From: Bacillota bacterium
Lineage (GTDB): Bacteria > Bacillota > Dethiobacteria > DTU022
Reading direction: 5' to 3'
Assembly: GCA_012510305.1 (NCBI GenBank)
Contig: JAAZIE010000288.1
Coordinates: 1 to 9,125 of the forward strand
DNA length: 9,125 nucleotides
Of this stretch, positions 1 to 6,469 are shown piece after piece (position 1 is the first letter of the stretch; every line of letters starts with the position of its first letter). The notes below the pieces were generated by a model, which made no database searches, was not told where the DNA came from, and worked only from the letters and a program-made list of their open reading frames with translations. The position numbers and the translations under genes were made by a program.

Positions 1-50
1 GAGACTCTTCGCTTTGCTCAGAGTGACACGGAGGAGGCTCAGAGTGAGGG
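1..50. repeat. Repeat-like non-coding stretch at the window edge
   Basis: The 11-mer GCTCAGAGTGA occurs at 16-26 and again at 37-47. The wider phrase, CTCTTCGCTTTGCTCAGAGTGACA at its core, resembles a short intergenic sequence family (type 'TTCGCT..GCTCAGA.TGACA') that I recall being dispersed in many bacterial genomes. No open frame or terminator-like U-tract is seen between 1 and 77. Family membership is from memory; the internal direct repeat is directly visible. The element may continue beyond the window start. Confidence 0.4.
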
Positions 51-77
51 AAATTAACAATTACGCCCTCGCCCTTT

Positions 78-824
78 TTACCCTTCCTCGTCTGCGGGCG
101 CGGCGTAGATCTGTTTGCCGGGGACAGGGGGGCCGCAGGCGTAGATCTCGTCAACCTGCATACATTTCCGCCGCGCGGTGCCCTTGACCTGGAAAGAGAC
201 CACTTCGGAGGTGATCACGTTGGCGGCATACTTGGCGCCCGGAGGCAGCTCGGTAAAAGAGTAGAGGCAGTTGCCGCTGCAGCGCACCGCCGGCATGAGC
301 TCCAGGCAAAGTTTTTTATTATAGTAGGCCGCCACCTTGATGCTCTTCATCGCCGCAAACTTCTCGGCCACCGCCTGCGGGAAATGAACGGGGCCGCCCT
401 TGAAGCTGACCCTGCTGAGCAGGTATTCCCGCAAAATCCGGACAGGGGAGAGCTTGCGCAGGGGGCTGACGCCGGTAATCTTGACCGTCCCGGCGCTGCG
501 AAAACTGGTGTAAGCGTTGTAACGGACCATTTCGCTCTTCTTCAGATGCTCCGCCACCGGGCCCGTTTCCGTGAAACCGAGAAAGTCGCCCTCCAGGAAA
601 AAATAATCGAGCTGCGGGCTGATCACCAGGGCGGCCACCCCGGGGTTTTCCTGCAGGTTGCGGGCCGTTTTCCAGAACATGAGGTTACCGAAGATGAGCT
701 TGCCCTCATAATATTCCAGGCTGCTGACGACGACCACGTTGGGCCGGCCTTCCCGATCCACCGTCGCCAGGAATTTGGGATTATATAAATCGTTGATCAG
801 TGCGATCTGGCCTTCGTTGAGCAC
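78..824 (-). CDS. PNPOx-like flavin-binding protein (split-barrel)
   Basis: A 248-residue cytoplasmic protein of the pyridoxamine-5'-phosphate-oxidase-like (FMN-binding split barrel) superfamily. Residues 15-70 carry the family pattern: PKFLATVDREGRPNV, then a KTARNLQENPGVA segment (52-64), where the Lys-Thr pair and the NL..NP turn normally sit at the FMN phosphate. Residues 165-245 look like a second barrel-like half with four cysteines (C173, C182, C186, C221) plus C230; CSGNC at 182-186 could bind metal or form a redox pair, but this is inference. No signal peptide or membrane segment. Translation starts at GTG (822-824) behind a GGGGGGAG purine run about 4 bases upstream. It lies 73 bases after the glycyl radical enzyme on the same strand with no terminator between, so co-transcription is likely. 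The family includes flavin reductases, oxidoreductases and FMN storage proteins; the substrate cannot be read here. Confidence 0.8.
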   Translation of the reverse strand: MLNEGQIALINDLYNPKFLATVDREGRPNVVVVSSLEYYEGKLIFGNLMFWKTARNLQENPGVAALVISPQLDYFFLEGDFLGFTETGPVAEHLKKSEMVRYNAYTSFRSAGTVKITGVSPLRKLSPVRILREYLLSRVSFKGGPVHFPQAVAEKFAAMKSIKVAAYYNKKLCLELMPAVRCSGNCLYSFTELPPGAKYAANVITSEVVSFQVKGTARRKCMQVDEIYACGPPVPGKQIYAAPADEEG

Positions 825-897
825 CCCTCTCCCCCCTTCACAAAGATCTGTATAAAATCGCTGCCGCCATACCCTTTATCTCCAGATAAGCAAGCCG

Positions 898-3273
898 CTA
901 GATGGCATGGGCTTCGCGGCGGATAATCTCCTCTTGAATCTCATCGCCCAAATGAACGAAATAAGCGTTGTAACCGGTTACCCGGACCATGAGGTTGGCA
1001 TACTCGGCGGGGTTTTCCCGGGCCCGGTAGAGCATCTCCGGATCGACCAAATTGATCTGCAGCGCCGTTCCCCCGGTCTCCTGGTAAGCCCGCAGAAAAG
1101 CGGTAAACTTGTCCAGATGCTCTTCATCCCGCAGCAGGGAGGGATGAAAGCTCATCGTGTGCGATGCGCCGTTGGGCACACTCTCCAGCCCCAGGCTGCG
1201 CACGGAGCGCACCACCGCCGTCGGTCCCGCCCGATCGGCGCCGTTAACCGGGCAGACCCCGTTGGAGAGAGCCTCACCCCGCCGCCTCCCGTCGGGCGTG
1301 GCGGCGGTCAGGGGGGCGTAAGAGATCCAGTAATTCCAGGAGAGGTAGCCTCCCCGGAAGCGCCGCCCCGTTGCCGGCGAGATCATGGTCATCACTTTTT
1401 CGGTCCACCAGCGCGAGATCTCGCGGGCGGTGCCGTCGGCAAAGGGATCGTCGTTGCCGTACTTGGGGGCGCGGTTGATCAAAACCTGGCGGAGCTCCTC
1501 GGCCCCGTCAAAATTGCGGCGCAGGGCGCCCATCAGTCTTTCCATGGTGATTTCCCCGTCCCCGAAGATCAGCCGGCGCACCGCGCTCACCGAGTCGGCC
1601 GCCGTGGCCAGGGCCACCCCTTCGACGGTAATAAATTTGTAGCGGGCGCCGCCGCGGTTCACATCCACCGCCTGCTCGATACAGCCGTCTACCATCAGGG
1701 AAAGATAGGGGGTGGGATCGTACTGCGCCCGGATGCGATCGGCTTCCCGGGCCAGGTCGACGATATGCCCCAGGAGATAATCGAGCTGGTCGTAAAAAGC
1801 GCGGTCAAAATCCTCTGCGCTCGTGAAGGAGAGGGGATCGCCGGTGCGCGGGCCCACCTGGCGGCCGCTTTGCAGATCGCGGCCGTCATTCAAGGCCAGT
1901 TCCACCGCCTTGGCCAGGTTCAGATTCGCATCGACCGTCCCGGAGCGGTCGTTTCCCTGCATCGTGTTCTCCAGGCAGCCCACCGGGGCATAATCCCAAA
2001 CTTCCTCGGCGGGAACACCCTGGGAAACAAGGGCTTCCATGGAGAGCTCGTCAAAATTGAGAATGAAGGGAGCGCCCTGCGACGTTTTCACCATCTCCGC
2101 CACCCGCCGGAGCAGTTCCTCCGAGGAGTAGCGGTGGATCCGGATATTGGGCTTGGGCTCAAGCAGGTTCATCTCGCCGATGACCTCGAGCATGAGCAGG
2201 GTCAGCTCGTTGGTCAGGTCCTCGCCGTCAGGGCCGCAGCCGCTCAGGGTAATCAGCTGGCCAAACCCCGAATTGACCCCCTGGTTGCGCGCCGTCCGGC
2301 CCTGGTAATCGTAGGCATAGTTATGTTTGATCCAGAAACACTGCAGCAGCTCCTTGGCGAATTCACGGGTGATGATCCCTTTTTCAAGATCATTGATATA
2401 GAAGGGGTAGAGGTAGTAGTCGATGCGCCCGTGGGAAAGGCCCGCCCCCGGGTAGGATTCGGCGGCCATGACCAGCATATGGGTAAACCAGAGCGCCTGC
2501 AGCGCCTCCCAGAAGGTCTGCGGCTTCTCATAGGGTACCCGCGAAACGATCTTTTCCAACCGGGCCAGCTCCTCTTTGCGCCCGGGATCGCTCGTCTCCG
2601 ACAGGGCCGCTTGCACCAGCTTGTGGTAGCGCTCCGCCAAAATACGCGGCGCTTCAGCGGAGAGCCGCAGCGCCTTCAGGTAAGCCCGCTTCTCCGGATC
2701 TGTTTCCCCCGCCAACTTCTCTTCCACTTCGGCGGCGATTCCGCGAAAGCCTTTCTGCAAGACCTTGCGGTAGTTGGGAATGAGGTGACCGGGGACAGCC
2801 CCGGCATTGCCGATGCCTGCTTCATGCGTATCGATGAGGCGATCCACCCAGCTGTAGGTCTCGCGGAGATACCGGTCCATCTCTTTTTTCGAAAGGGTCC
2901 TGGACAGCGCCGTGCTGAAATGAGAACCCAAAATGAGCTCTCCCTCAAGCAGCTGCACCGGTAAATGTTTTTCCAAAACTTCGTTGAAAAAAAGAGCCCG
3001 CCTTTCGGCCAGGGAGAGAGCGTAGAAATTCGCCGGCAGGTGCACCGGCTCGGCCATCGCTTTGACCGTCTCCCGCGTAATCTGGAAAAACTGGTAGATT
3101 TCCGGCACCACGCCCCAGTTGTAGGGGGCGTAGAGTTCATCCCATGCGTCACCGGTACCGTAGGCGTTAACCTCGTTGCGAAAGTAATCCCGCTCATAAA
3201 AAGACCAGTACTCATCGCGCAGCCTCTGTACGCGGGGGCTCAAATTTTGCGCTTCCCAGAGTTTAACTTCCAC
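898..3273 (-). CDS. Glycyl radical enzyme (PFL-like), substrate unknown
   Basis: A 791-residue glycyl radical enzyme of the pyruvate formate-lyase superfamily, normal in length. The PFL-like barrel spans about 10-640. The glycyl radical loop is RVTGYNA (764-770), with Gly767 as radical carrier 24 residues from the C-terminus. The thiyl cysteine is Cys433 in PVGCLEN (430-436); Glu435 completes the Cys-x-Glu motif typical of eliminating and decarboxylating members (glycerol or diol dehydratase, choline TMA-lyase, isethionate lyase, hydroxyphenylacetate decarboxylase). PFL itself has Cys-Cys, so this is not a PFL. PGH at 161-163 may match the N-terminal GH region of the dehydratases. The residue after Glu435 is Asn, where many dehydratases have Pro, so I cannot assign a substrate. 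GTG start at 3271-3273, with AGGAGG at 3281-3286, 7 bases upstream. A radical-SAM activase is required by the family but none is encoded in the window. Activity would be strictly anaerobic and cytoplasmic. Confidence 0.92.
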   Translation of the reverse strand: MEVKLWEAQNLSPRVQRLRDEYWSFYERDYFRNEVNAYGTGDAWDELYAPYNWGVVPEIYQFFQITRETVKAMAEPVHLPANFYALSLAERRALFFNEVLEKHLPVQLLEGELILGSHFSTALSRTLSKKEMDRYLRETYSWVDRLIDTHEAGIGNAGAVPGHLIPNYRKVLQKGFRGIAAEVEEKLAGETDPEKRAYLKALRLSAEAPRILAERYHKLVQAALSETSDPGRKEELARLEKIVSRVPYEKPQTFWEALQALWFTHMLVMAAESYPGAGLSHGRIDYYLYPFYINDLEKGIITREFAKELLQCFWIKHNYAYDYQGRTARNQGVNSGFGQLITLSGCGPDGEDLTNELTLLMLEVIGEMNLLEPKPNIRIHRYSSEELLRRVAEMVKTSQGAPFILNFDELSMEALVSQGVPAEEVWDYAPVGCLENTMQGNDRSGTVDANLNLAKAVELALNDGRDLQSGRQVGPRTGDPLSFTSAEDFDRAFYDQLDYLLGHIVDLAREADRIRAQYDPTPYLSLMVDGCIEQAVDVNRGGARYKFITVEGVALATAADSVSAVRRLIFGDGEITMERLMGALRRNFDGAEELRQVLINRAPKYGNDDPFADGTAREISRWWTEKVMTMISPATGRRFRGGYLSWNYWISYAPLTAATPDGRRRGEALSNGVCPVNGADRAGPTAVVRSVRSLGLESVPNGASHTMSFHPSLLRDEEHLDKFTAFLRAYQETGGTALQINLVDPEMLYRARENPAEYANLMVRVTGYNAYFVHLGDEIQEEIIRREAHAI

Positions 3274-3280
3274 AGGCCCC

Positions 3281-3286
3281 CCTCCT
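3281..3286 (-). promoter_or_regulatory. Shine-Dalgarno fixing a GTG start
   Basis: AGGAGG on the minus strand lies 7 bases before the GTG at 3271-3273 and supports that codon as the glycyl radical enzyme start. There is no better-placed ATG upstream in frame. Confidence 0.8.
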
Positions 3287-3310
3287 TTTCTTCAAAACAG
3301 ATTTTTCCTT

Positions 3311-3332
3311 TACTGTATTTTATCATACTGTA
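3311..3332. promoter_or_regulatory. Candidate operator: paired TACTGTA direct repeats
   Basis: TACTGTA occurs at 3311-3317 and 3326-3332 (plus-strand reading), 15 bp apart, overlapping the -10 and start region of the minus-strand promoter. The related word AAATACAG is found on the minus strand at 3313-3320 and on the plus strand at 3377-3384 and 3456-3463. A shared operator for the two divergent units is possible. The repeats are visible; the binding role is inference. Confidence 0.35.
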
Positions 3333-3350
3333 AGCAGCCGGCAGTGTCAA
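3322..3350 (-). promoter_or_regulatory. Sigma-A type promoter for the glycyl radical enzyme
   Basis: On the minus strand a perfect -35 box TTGACA (3345-3350) is followed by a 17-bp spacer and TATGAT (3322-3327, five of six matches to TATAAT). Transcription should begin near 3315, giving a leader of about 40 bases before the GTG start. Two TACAGTA copies (3326-3332 and 3311-3317) overlap the -10 box and the probable start point, a position suited to a repressor. Confidence 0.8.
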
Positions 3351-3423
3351 TACGCCGCAAGGCGCCGGAAATCAGCAAATACAGGGACTCAATCTCAAAA
3401 ATACGCCGGCCTGCTAAAGGATC

Positions 3424-3452
3424 TCTTCAAGGTATAACGAAGAAAGTATACT
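3424..3452 (+). promoter_or_regulatory. Possible promoter of the M20 peptidase operon
   Basis: TATACT (3447-3452) is a good -10 box. Seventeen bases upstream is TCTTCA (3424-3429), only a weak -35. Transcription would start near 3459, leaving a short leader with GGAGGT at 3465-3470. An alternative -10, TATAAC, lies at 3433-3438, also with a poor -35, so an activator may be needed. Confidence 0.4.
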
Positions 3453-3475
3453 AACAAATACAGTGGAGGTGCACG

Positions 3476-4924
3476 ATGCCACATTGGGGTTACCTCATTC
3501 TGGCTGGAGTAGTTATTTTGGTAGCTGTGCTTTTGGGGCGGACTATTTTTTTCCGCTCCCGGCGCTATACGGTAGAACCGCTGCCCGGTATCAAAATCGA
3601 TGTGGAGAGGGCGGCGAAGAGGCTCTCCGGAGCGGTGCAGATCCCCACGATTACCGCTCCGGACCCGGAAAAAGCAGACCGGGCCCCCTTCGAAAAGTTT
3701 ATCCGTTACCTGGAGCAGGCTTTCCCTGCGGCCCACAAAGCCCTGGAGCGGGAGATCGTGAACAATTACAGCCTGCTTTACCGCTGGAAAGGCAGCGGCG
3801 GGGAGCTTAAGCCGGCCCTGCTCATGGCCCATATCGACGTGGTGCCGGTGGAAGAAGGCACGGAGCAGCACTGGCAGCACCCGCCCTTCGGCGGGGAGGT
3901 GGCGGAGGGCTTTGTCTGGGGGCGCGGTACCATGGACGTTAAAAACCAGATCATCTTGATCCTGGAGGCGGTGGAGCTGCTCCTGGCCGAGGGGTACACC
4001 CCCGAGCGCGATTTTTACCTTGCTTTCGGCCATGACGAAGAGGTGCGCGGTGACGATGGAGCAGTGAAGATAGCGGAACTGCTACAGTCCCGCGGCATCT
4101 CCCTGGAGTACGTTCTGGACGAGGGGGGTGCGGCCACCCTGGGGGCCATGCCCGGCGTGGAACGCCCCATCGCGGCGGTGGGCATCGCCGAGAAGGGCTA
4201 CGCCGACGTCAAGATCACCGCCGAGGGCGAAGCCGGTCATTCTTCCATGCCGCCGAAACACACGGCAGCGGGGTTGATCGGGAAGGCGGTGGTTCAGCTG
4301 GAAAAACGGCAGCGGCCGGCCCGGATCAGCCCTTACCTGAAAGAGATGCTCGCTTACGTGGGCCCGGAGATGGGCTTCGGGTTGCGGCTGATCCTGGCCA
4401 ACCTGTGGCTCTTTGGCCCGCTTTTCACCGCGGTCTTCAAGGCAAACCGGGCCGGCAATGCGCTTCTGCGCACCACCACGGCGGTAACCGTTTTGGAGGG
4501 AGGCAAGGTGCCCAATGTTTTGCCCCGCAAGGCCGGCGCAGTGATAAACTTCCGCATTGCACCGGGTGAAACTGTCGACGGCTTGCTGGCCCACATCCGC
4601 AAAGTGGTAGGGGATAAGATCAAGGTGGAGCCGCTTATCGCCACCGAGCCTTCCAGGATTTCACCGGTGGAGAGCACCGGTTTCAAAGCTATCGAGCGGG
4701 CGGTCTATGCAACCTTTCCCCAGTCGGCGGCGGTACCCTATATCGTCATGGGCGGCACCGACGCCATCCGCTACGAGCAGATCTGCGACCAGATTTACCG
4801 CTTCACCCCCATGCTCATCTCCACGGAAGACCTGGAGCGGATCCACGGCACCAACGAGCGGCTCTCCCTGGAAAATATCGAGCTGGGCGTCCGCTTCTAC
4901 CTGGAGCTGATCAAGGGAGAGTGA
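3476..4924 (+). CDS. Membrane-anchored M20 family metallopeptidase
   Basis: A 482-residue di-zinc amidohydrolase of peptidase family M20, closest in style to the carboxypeptidase S / PM20D1 branch, which cleaves peptide or N-acyl amino acid amide bonds. Residues 7-26 form one hydrophobic segment followed by basic FRSRR, giving an N-terminal membrane anchor rather than a cleavable signal. Metal-site residues appear complete: His119 and Asp121 (AHIDVVP), bridging Asp154 (GRGTMDVK), general base Glu188 and ligand Glu189 (HDEEV), Asp215 (LDEGG) and His457 (IHGTNE). The lid or dimerisation domain spans about 235-385, with AGHSSMPP at 253-260. ATG start with GGAGGT at 3465-3470, 5 bases upstream. 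It is first in a probable operon with two membrane proteins and a lipoprotein. With basic residues just after the anchor, the catalytic domain could be cytoplasmic or outside; the sequence does not settle this. Substrate unknown. Confidence 0.9.
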   Translation: MPHWGYLILAGVVILVAVLLGRTIFFRSRRYTVEPLPGIKIDVERAAKRLSGAVQIPTITAPDPEKADRAPFEKFIRYLEQAFPAAHKALEREIVNNYSLLYRWKGSGGELKPALLMAHIDVVPVEEGTEQHWQHPPFGGEVAEGFVWGRGTMDVKNQIILILEAVELLLAEGYTPERDFYLAFGHDEEVRGDDGAVKIAELLQSRGISLEYVLDEGGAATLGAMPGVERPIAAVGIAEKGYADVKITAEGEAGHSSMPPKHTAAGLIGKAVVQLEKRQRPARISPYLKEMLAYVGPEMGFGLRLILANLWLFGPLFTAVFKANRAGNALLRTTTAVTVLEGGKVPNVLPRKAGAVINFRIAPGETVDGLLAHIRKVVGDKIKVEPLIATEPSRISPVESTGFKAIERAVYATFPQSAAVPYIVMGGTDAIRYEQICDQIYRFTPMLISTEDLERIHGTNERLSLENIELGVRFYLELIKGE

Positions 4925-4931
4925 CCACCAC

Positions 4932-4960
4932 GGTGACAGGGGGACGGTTCTCCTGTCACC
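4932..4960. repeat. Perfect 9-bp hairpin, REP-like intergenic element
   Basis: GGTGACAGG (4932-4940) and CCTGTCACC (4952-4960) form a perfect 9-bp stem around an 11-base loop containing GGGACGGTTC. I recall elements with this GGTGACAGG..GGACGGTT..CCTGTCACC form dispersed between genes in Clostridia genomes; that is memory, not a search. There is no T-run after it, so it is not a rho-independent terminator. It sits between the peptidase and the DUF5058 gene and could alter mRNA stability there. Confidence 0.7.
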
Positions 4961-5025
4961 TGAAACCTGATTCCTGAGCCCGGTTTTACCCGGTTTATCC
5001 AAAAAACAAGGAAAGGTGGGATTTT

Positions 5026-5763
5026 GTGAAAGGCTTAATCGGAGAGTTCAACCTGAACAGCCCCCTGCTTTTCGTCATCGCCGGTATCATCGTCCTTTTT
5101 GTCATGGCTCAATCGGTCTTCTTCCTGATCAAGGCCTGGCGCCGGGCAAGGGAGCTGAAGATCTCCGCGGCCGTGTTGAAGAGGGTGGCCGGGGCCAGCG
5201 CCGTCTTCACCGTGGCGCCGGCTATCGCCATCCTCATGGGAGTGTTTGCCTTAACCAAGTTCCTGGGCCTGCCGCTGCCCTGGCTCAGGCTGAGCGTGCT
5301 CGGGGCGGTGACCTACGAGCTGCCGGCGGCAACGATCGCCGCCAACGTTCTCGGTGTTCCCGTCTCCGAGGGGGTCACCAACGCCCAGGCTTACACGACC
5401 ATCGCCTGGGTGATGACCCTGGGGATCATCTCGGGACTCATTGTTATCACCATCTTTTTAAAAAGAATTCAGGGGGGCATCGACAGCCTGAAGAAACGCG
5501 ATGCCCGGTGGGGGCAGGTTTTCATCGACGCCCTCTTTCTGGGCATGATCTCGGCCTTCATGGGGCTGGTCTTTGCCGATATCAGGATTGGTATCACCGG
5601 CTGGATCCCGGTTTTTGTAATGCTCGTCTCCGCCCTGCTCATGCTCGCCTGCGGCTTTTTCGTCCGCGTTCTCAAGGTGAAGTGGATGGAGGATTATGCC
5701 CTGCCCATCAGCATGCTGGGCGCCATGGCCCTGGCCATCCCGATCACAAATCTGCTGGGATAG
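5026..5763 (+). CDS. DUF5058 family integral membrane protein
   Basis: A 245-residue polytopic membrane protein that I recognise as DUF5058, a family without an established function. Hydrophobic segments are at about 14-35, 58-78, 88-108, 122-145, 163-185, 192-216 and 224-243. Conserved-looking features are PWLRLSVLGAVTYELPAA (85-102), rich in small residues and possibly a re-entrant or gating element, followed by ANVLGVP and SEGVTNAQAY (114-123). Loops around 37-45 and 146-162 are strongly basic, marking cytoplasmic sides. The start is GTG at 5026-5028 behind an AAAGGTGG-type site; no ATG is available nearby. It follows the M20 peptidase by 101 bases and its stop codon overlaps the Shine-Dalgarno of the next gene, so the two membrane proteins are probably translated together and may form one complex. 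A transport role is inference. Confidence 0.82.
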   Translation: MKGLIGEFNLNSPLLFVIAGIIVLFVMAQSVFFLIKAWRRARELKISAAVLKRVAGASAVFTVAPAIAILMGVFALTKFLGLPLPWLRLSVLGAVTYELPAATIAANVLGVPVSEGVTNAQAYTTIAWVMTLGIISGLIVITIFLKRIQGGIDSLKKRDARWGQVFIDALFLGMISAFMGLVFADIRIGITGWIPVFVMLVSALLMLACGFFVRVLKVKWMEDYALPISMLGAMALAIPITNLLG

Positions 5764-5767
5764 GAGG
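5762..5767 (+). promoter_or_regulatory. Shine-Dalgarno overlapping the upstream stop codon
   Basis: AGGAGG begins inside the TAG stop (5761-5763) of the DUF5058 gene and lies 7 bases before the ATG at 5775. Terminating ribosomes could re-initiate directly, which favours equal production of the two membrane proteins. Confidence 0.75.
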
Positions 5768-5774
5768 ATAATAA

Positions 5775-6431
5775 ATGAACAGCTCTTACAGCCAAAATAT
5801 CCATACCTGGGGCCGGATCTGGTGTTCGCTGGCCCTGGTCATGTTTGCACTTTTTCCGGCAGCGGTAAGCGCTTTCTACGGCGCCTGGCCCAATGGTCTC
5901 CTGCTGCTTCAGGGGCTTGCCGGTGTTGTCCCGATCTACTGGACAGTGGGTATCATCGAGGCTTTCACCTTCTCGCCCATGCTCGGCTCCGGCGGTTCCT
6001 ACCTCGGTTTTGTGACGGGCAACCTGAGCAACCTCAAGGTCCCCTGCGCCCTTAACGCCATGGAGATCGCCGGGGTCAAGGCGGGGTCCGAAGAAGGTGA
6101 GCTCATCTCCACCATCGCCATCGCCGTCTCCTCCTTCGTCACCACGGCGATCATCTTTTTGGGGGTGCTGCTGCTGTCCCAGCTGCAGCCGATCCTGGAA
6201 TCGAAGCTGCTGGCCCCGGCTTTCGCCAATATCCTGCCCGCTCTTTTCGGCGCCCTGGGCGTCGTCTTCATCTCCAAGAACTGGAAGATAGCGGTGGCGC
6301 CGATTTCGTTCATGCTCATTCTGTTCATCGCGGTGCCCTCTTTGGCCGACAAGGTCAGCATCCTGGTGCCGGTAGGTGCGGCTATCGCCATCGGGGCGGC
6401 CAGGATAATGTATAATAAAGGGTACCTGTAA
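5775..6431 (+). CDS. Conserved multi-pass membrane protein, DUF5058 partner
   Basis: A 218-residue polytopic membrane protein that I cannot name. Hydrophobic stretches lie at about 14-34, 41-66, 111-134, 148-166, 171-190 and 194-211. The strongest motif is SPMLGSGGSYLGFVTGN (67-83) followed by LSNLKVP (84-90), glycine-rich and probably a substrate or ion path. A charged loop with GSEEGE (104-109) then leads into a Thr/Ser-rich helix. Its order of features (LG..Y, then N, then VP, then an acidic loop and a hydrophobic helix) parallels the DUF5058 protein just upstream, suggesting distant paralogy and a heterodimer. ATG start with AGGAGG 7 bases upstream; coupling to the preceding stop is likely. 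The lipoprotein gene follows after 38 bases. Function is unknown; a two-subunit transporter or channel linked to the M20 peptidase is my inference. Confidence 0.8.
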   Translation: MNSSYSQNIHTWGRIWCSLALVMFALFPAAVSAFYGAWPNGLLLLQGLAGVVPIYWTVGIIEAFTFSPMLGSGGSYLGFVTGNLSNLKVPCALNAMEIAGVKAGSEEGELISTIAIAVSSFVTTAIIFLGVLLLSQLQPILESKLLAPAFANILPALFGALGVVFISKNWKIAVAPISFMLILFIAVPSLADKVSILVPVGAAIAIGAARIMYNKGYL

Positions 6432-6469
6432 AGCTATCCTAAAGGTAAAGGAGCGGTGAACAAAAAAAT

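Noticed and set aside
879..892. Palindrome TTATCTCCAGATAA between the first two genes as a terminator
   Set aside because: The stem is only 6 bp around two bases and no T-run follows on the minus strand, so it would not stop transcription of the two-gene unit.
907..2964. 685-codon open frame on the plus strand
   Set aside because: It lies fully antisense to the glycyl radical enzyme, whose catalytic motifs are intact. Its sequence is low-complexity and Gly/Arg/His/Pro rich as expected of a GC-rich shadow frame, and no ribosome site precedes it.
898..3273. Pyruvate formate-lyase assignment
   Set aside because: PFL has two adjacent cysteines at the active site; here Cys433 is followed by Leu434-Glu435, which places the protein with other glycyl radical enzymes.
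3311..3332. LexA-like SOS box suggested by TACTGTA
   Set aside because: The E. coli type box is inverted (CTGT-N8-ACAG), whereas these two copies are direct repeats, and Firmicutes LexA uses a different GAAC/GTTC box.
3395..4033. 212-codon open frame on the minus strand
   Set aside because: Antisense to the N-terminal half of the M20 peptidase, which has complete metal ligands. The frame has no family-like pattern and crosses the peptidase promoter region.
6411..6416. Perfect TATAAT as an internal promoter for the lipoprotein gene
   Set aside because: It lies in the coding end of the preceding gene and there is no acceptable -35 box 16-18 bases upstream (CCATCG at 17), so chance occurrence is more likely.
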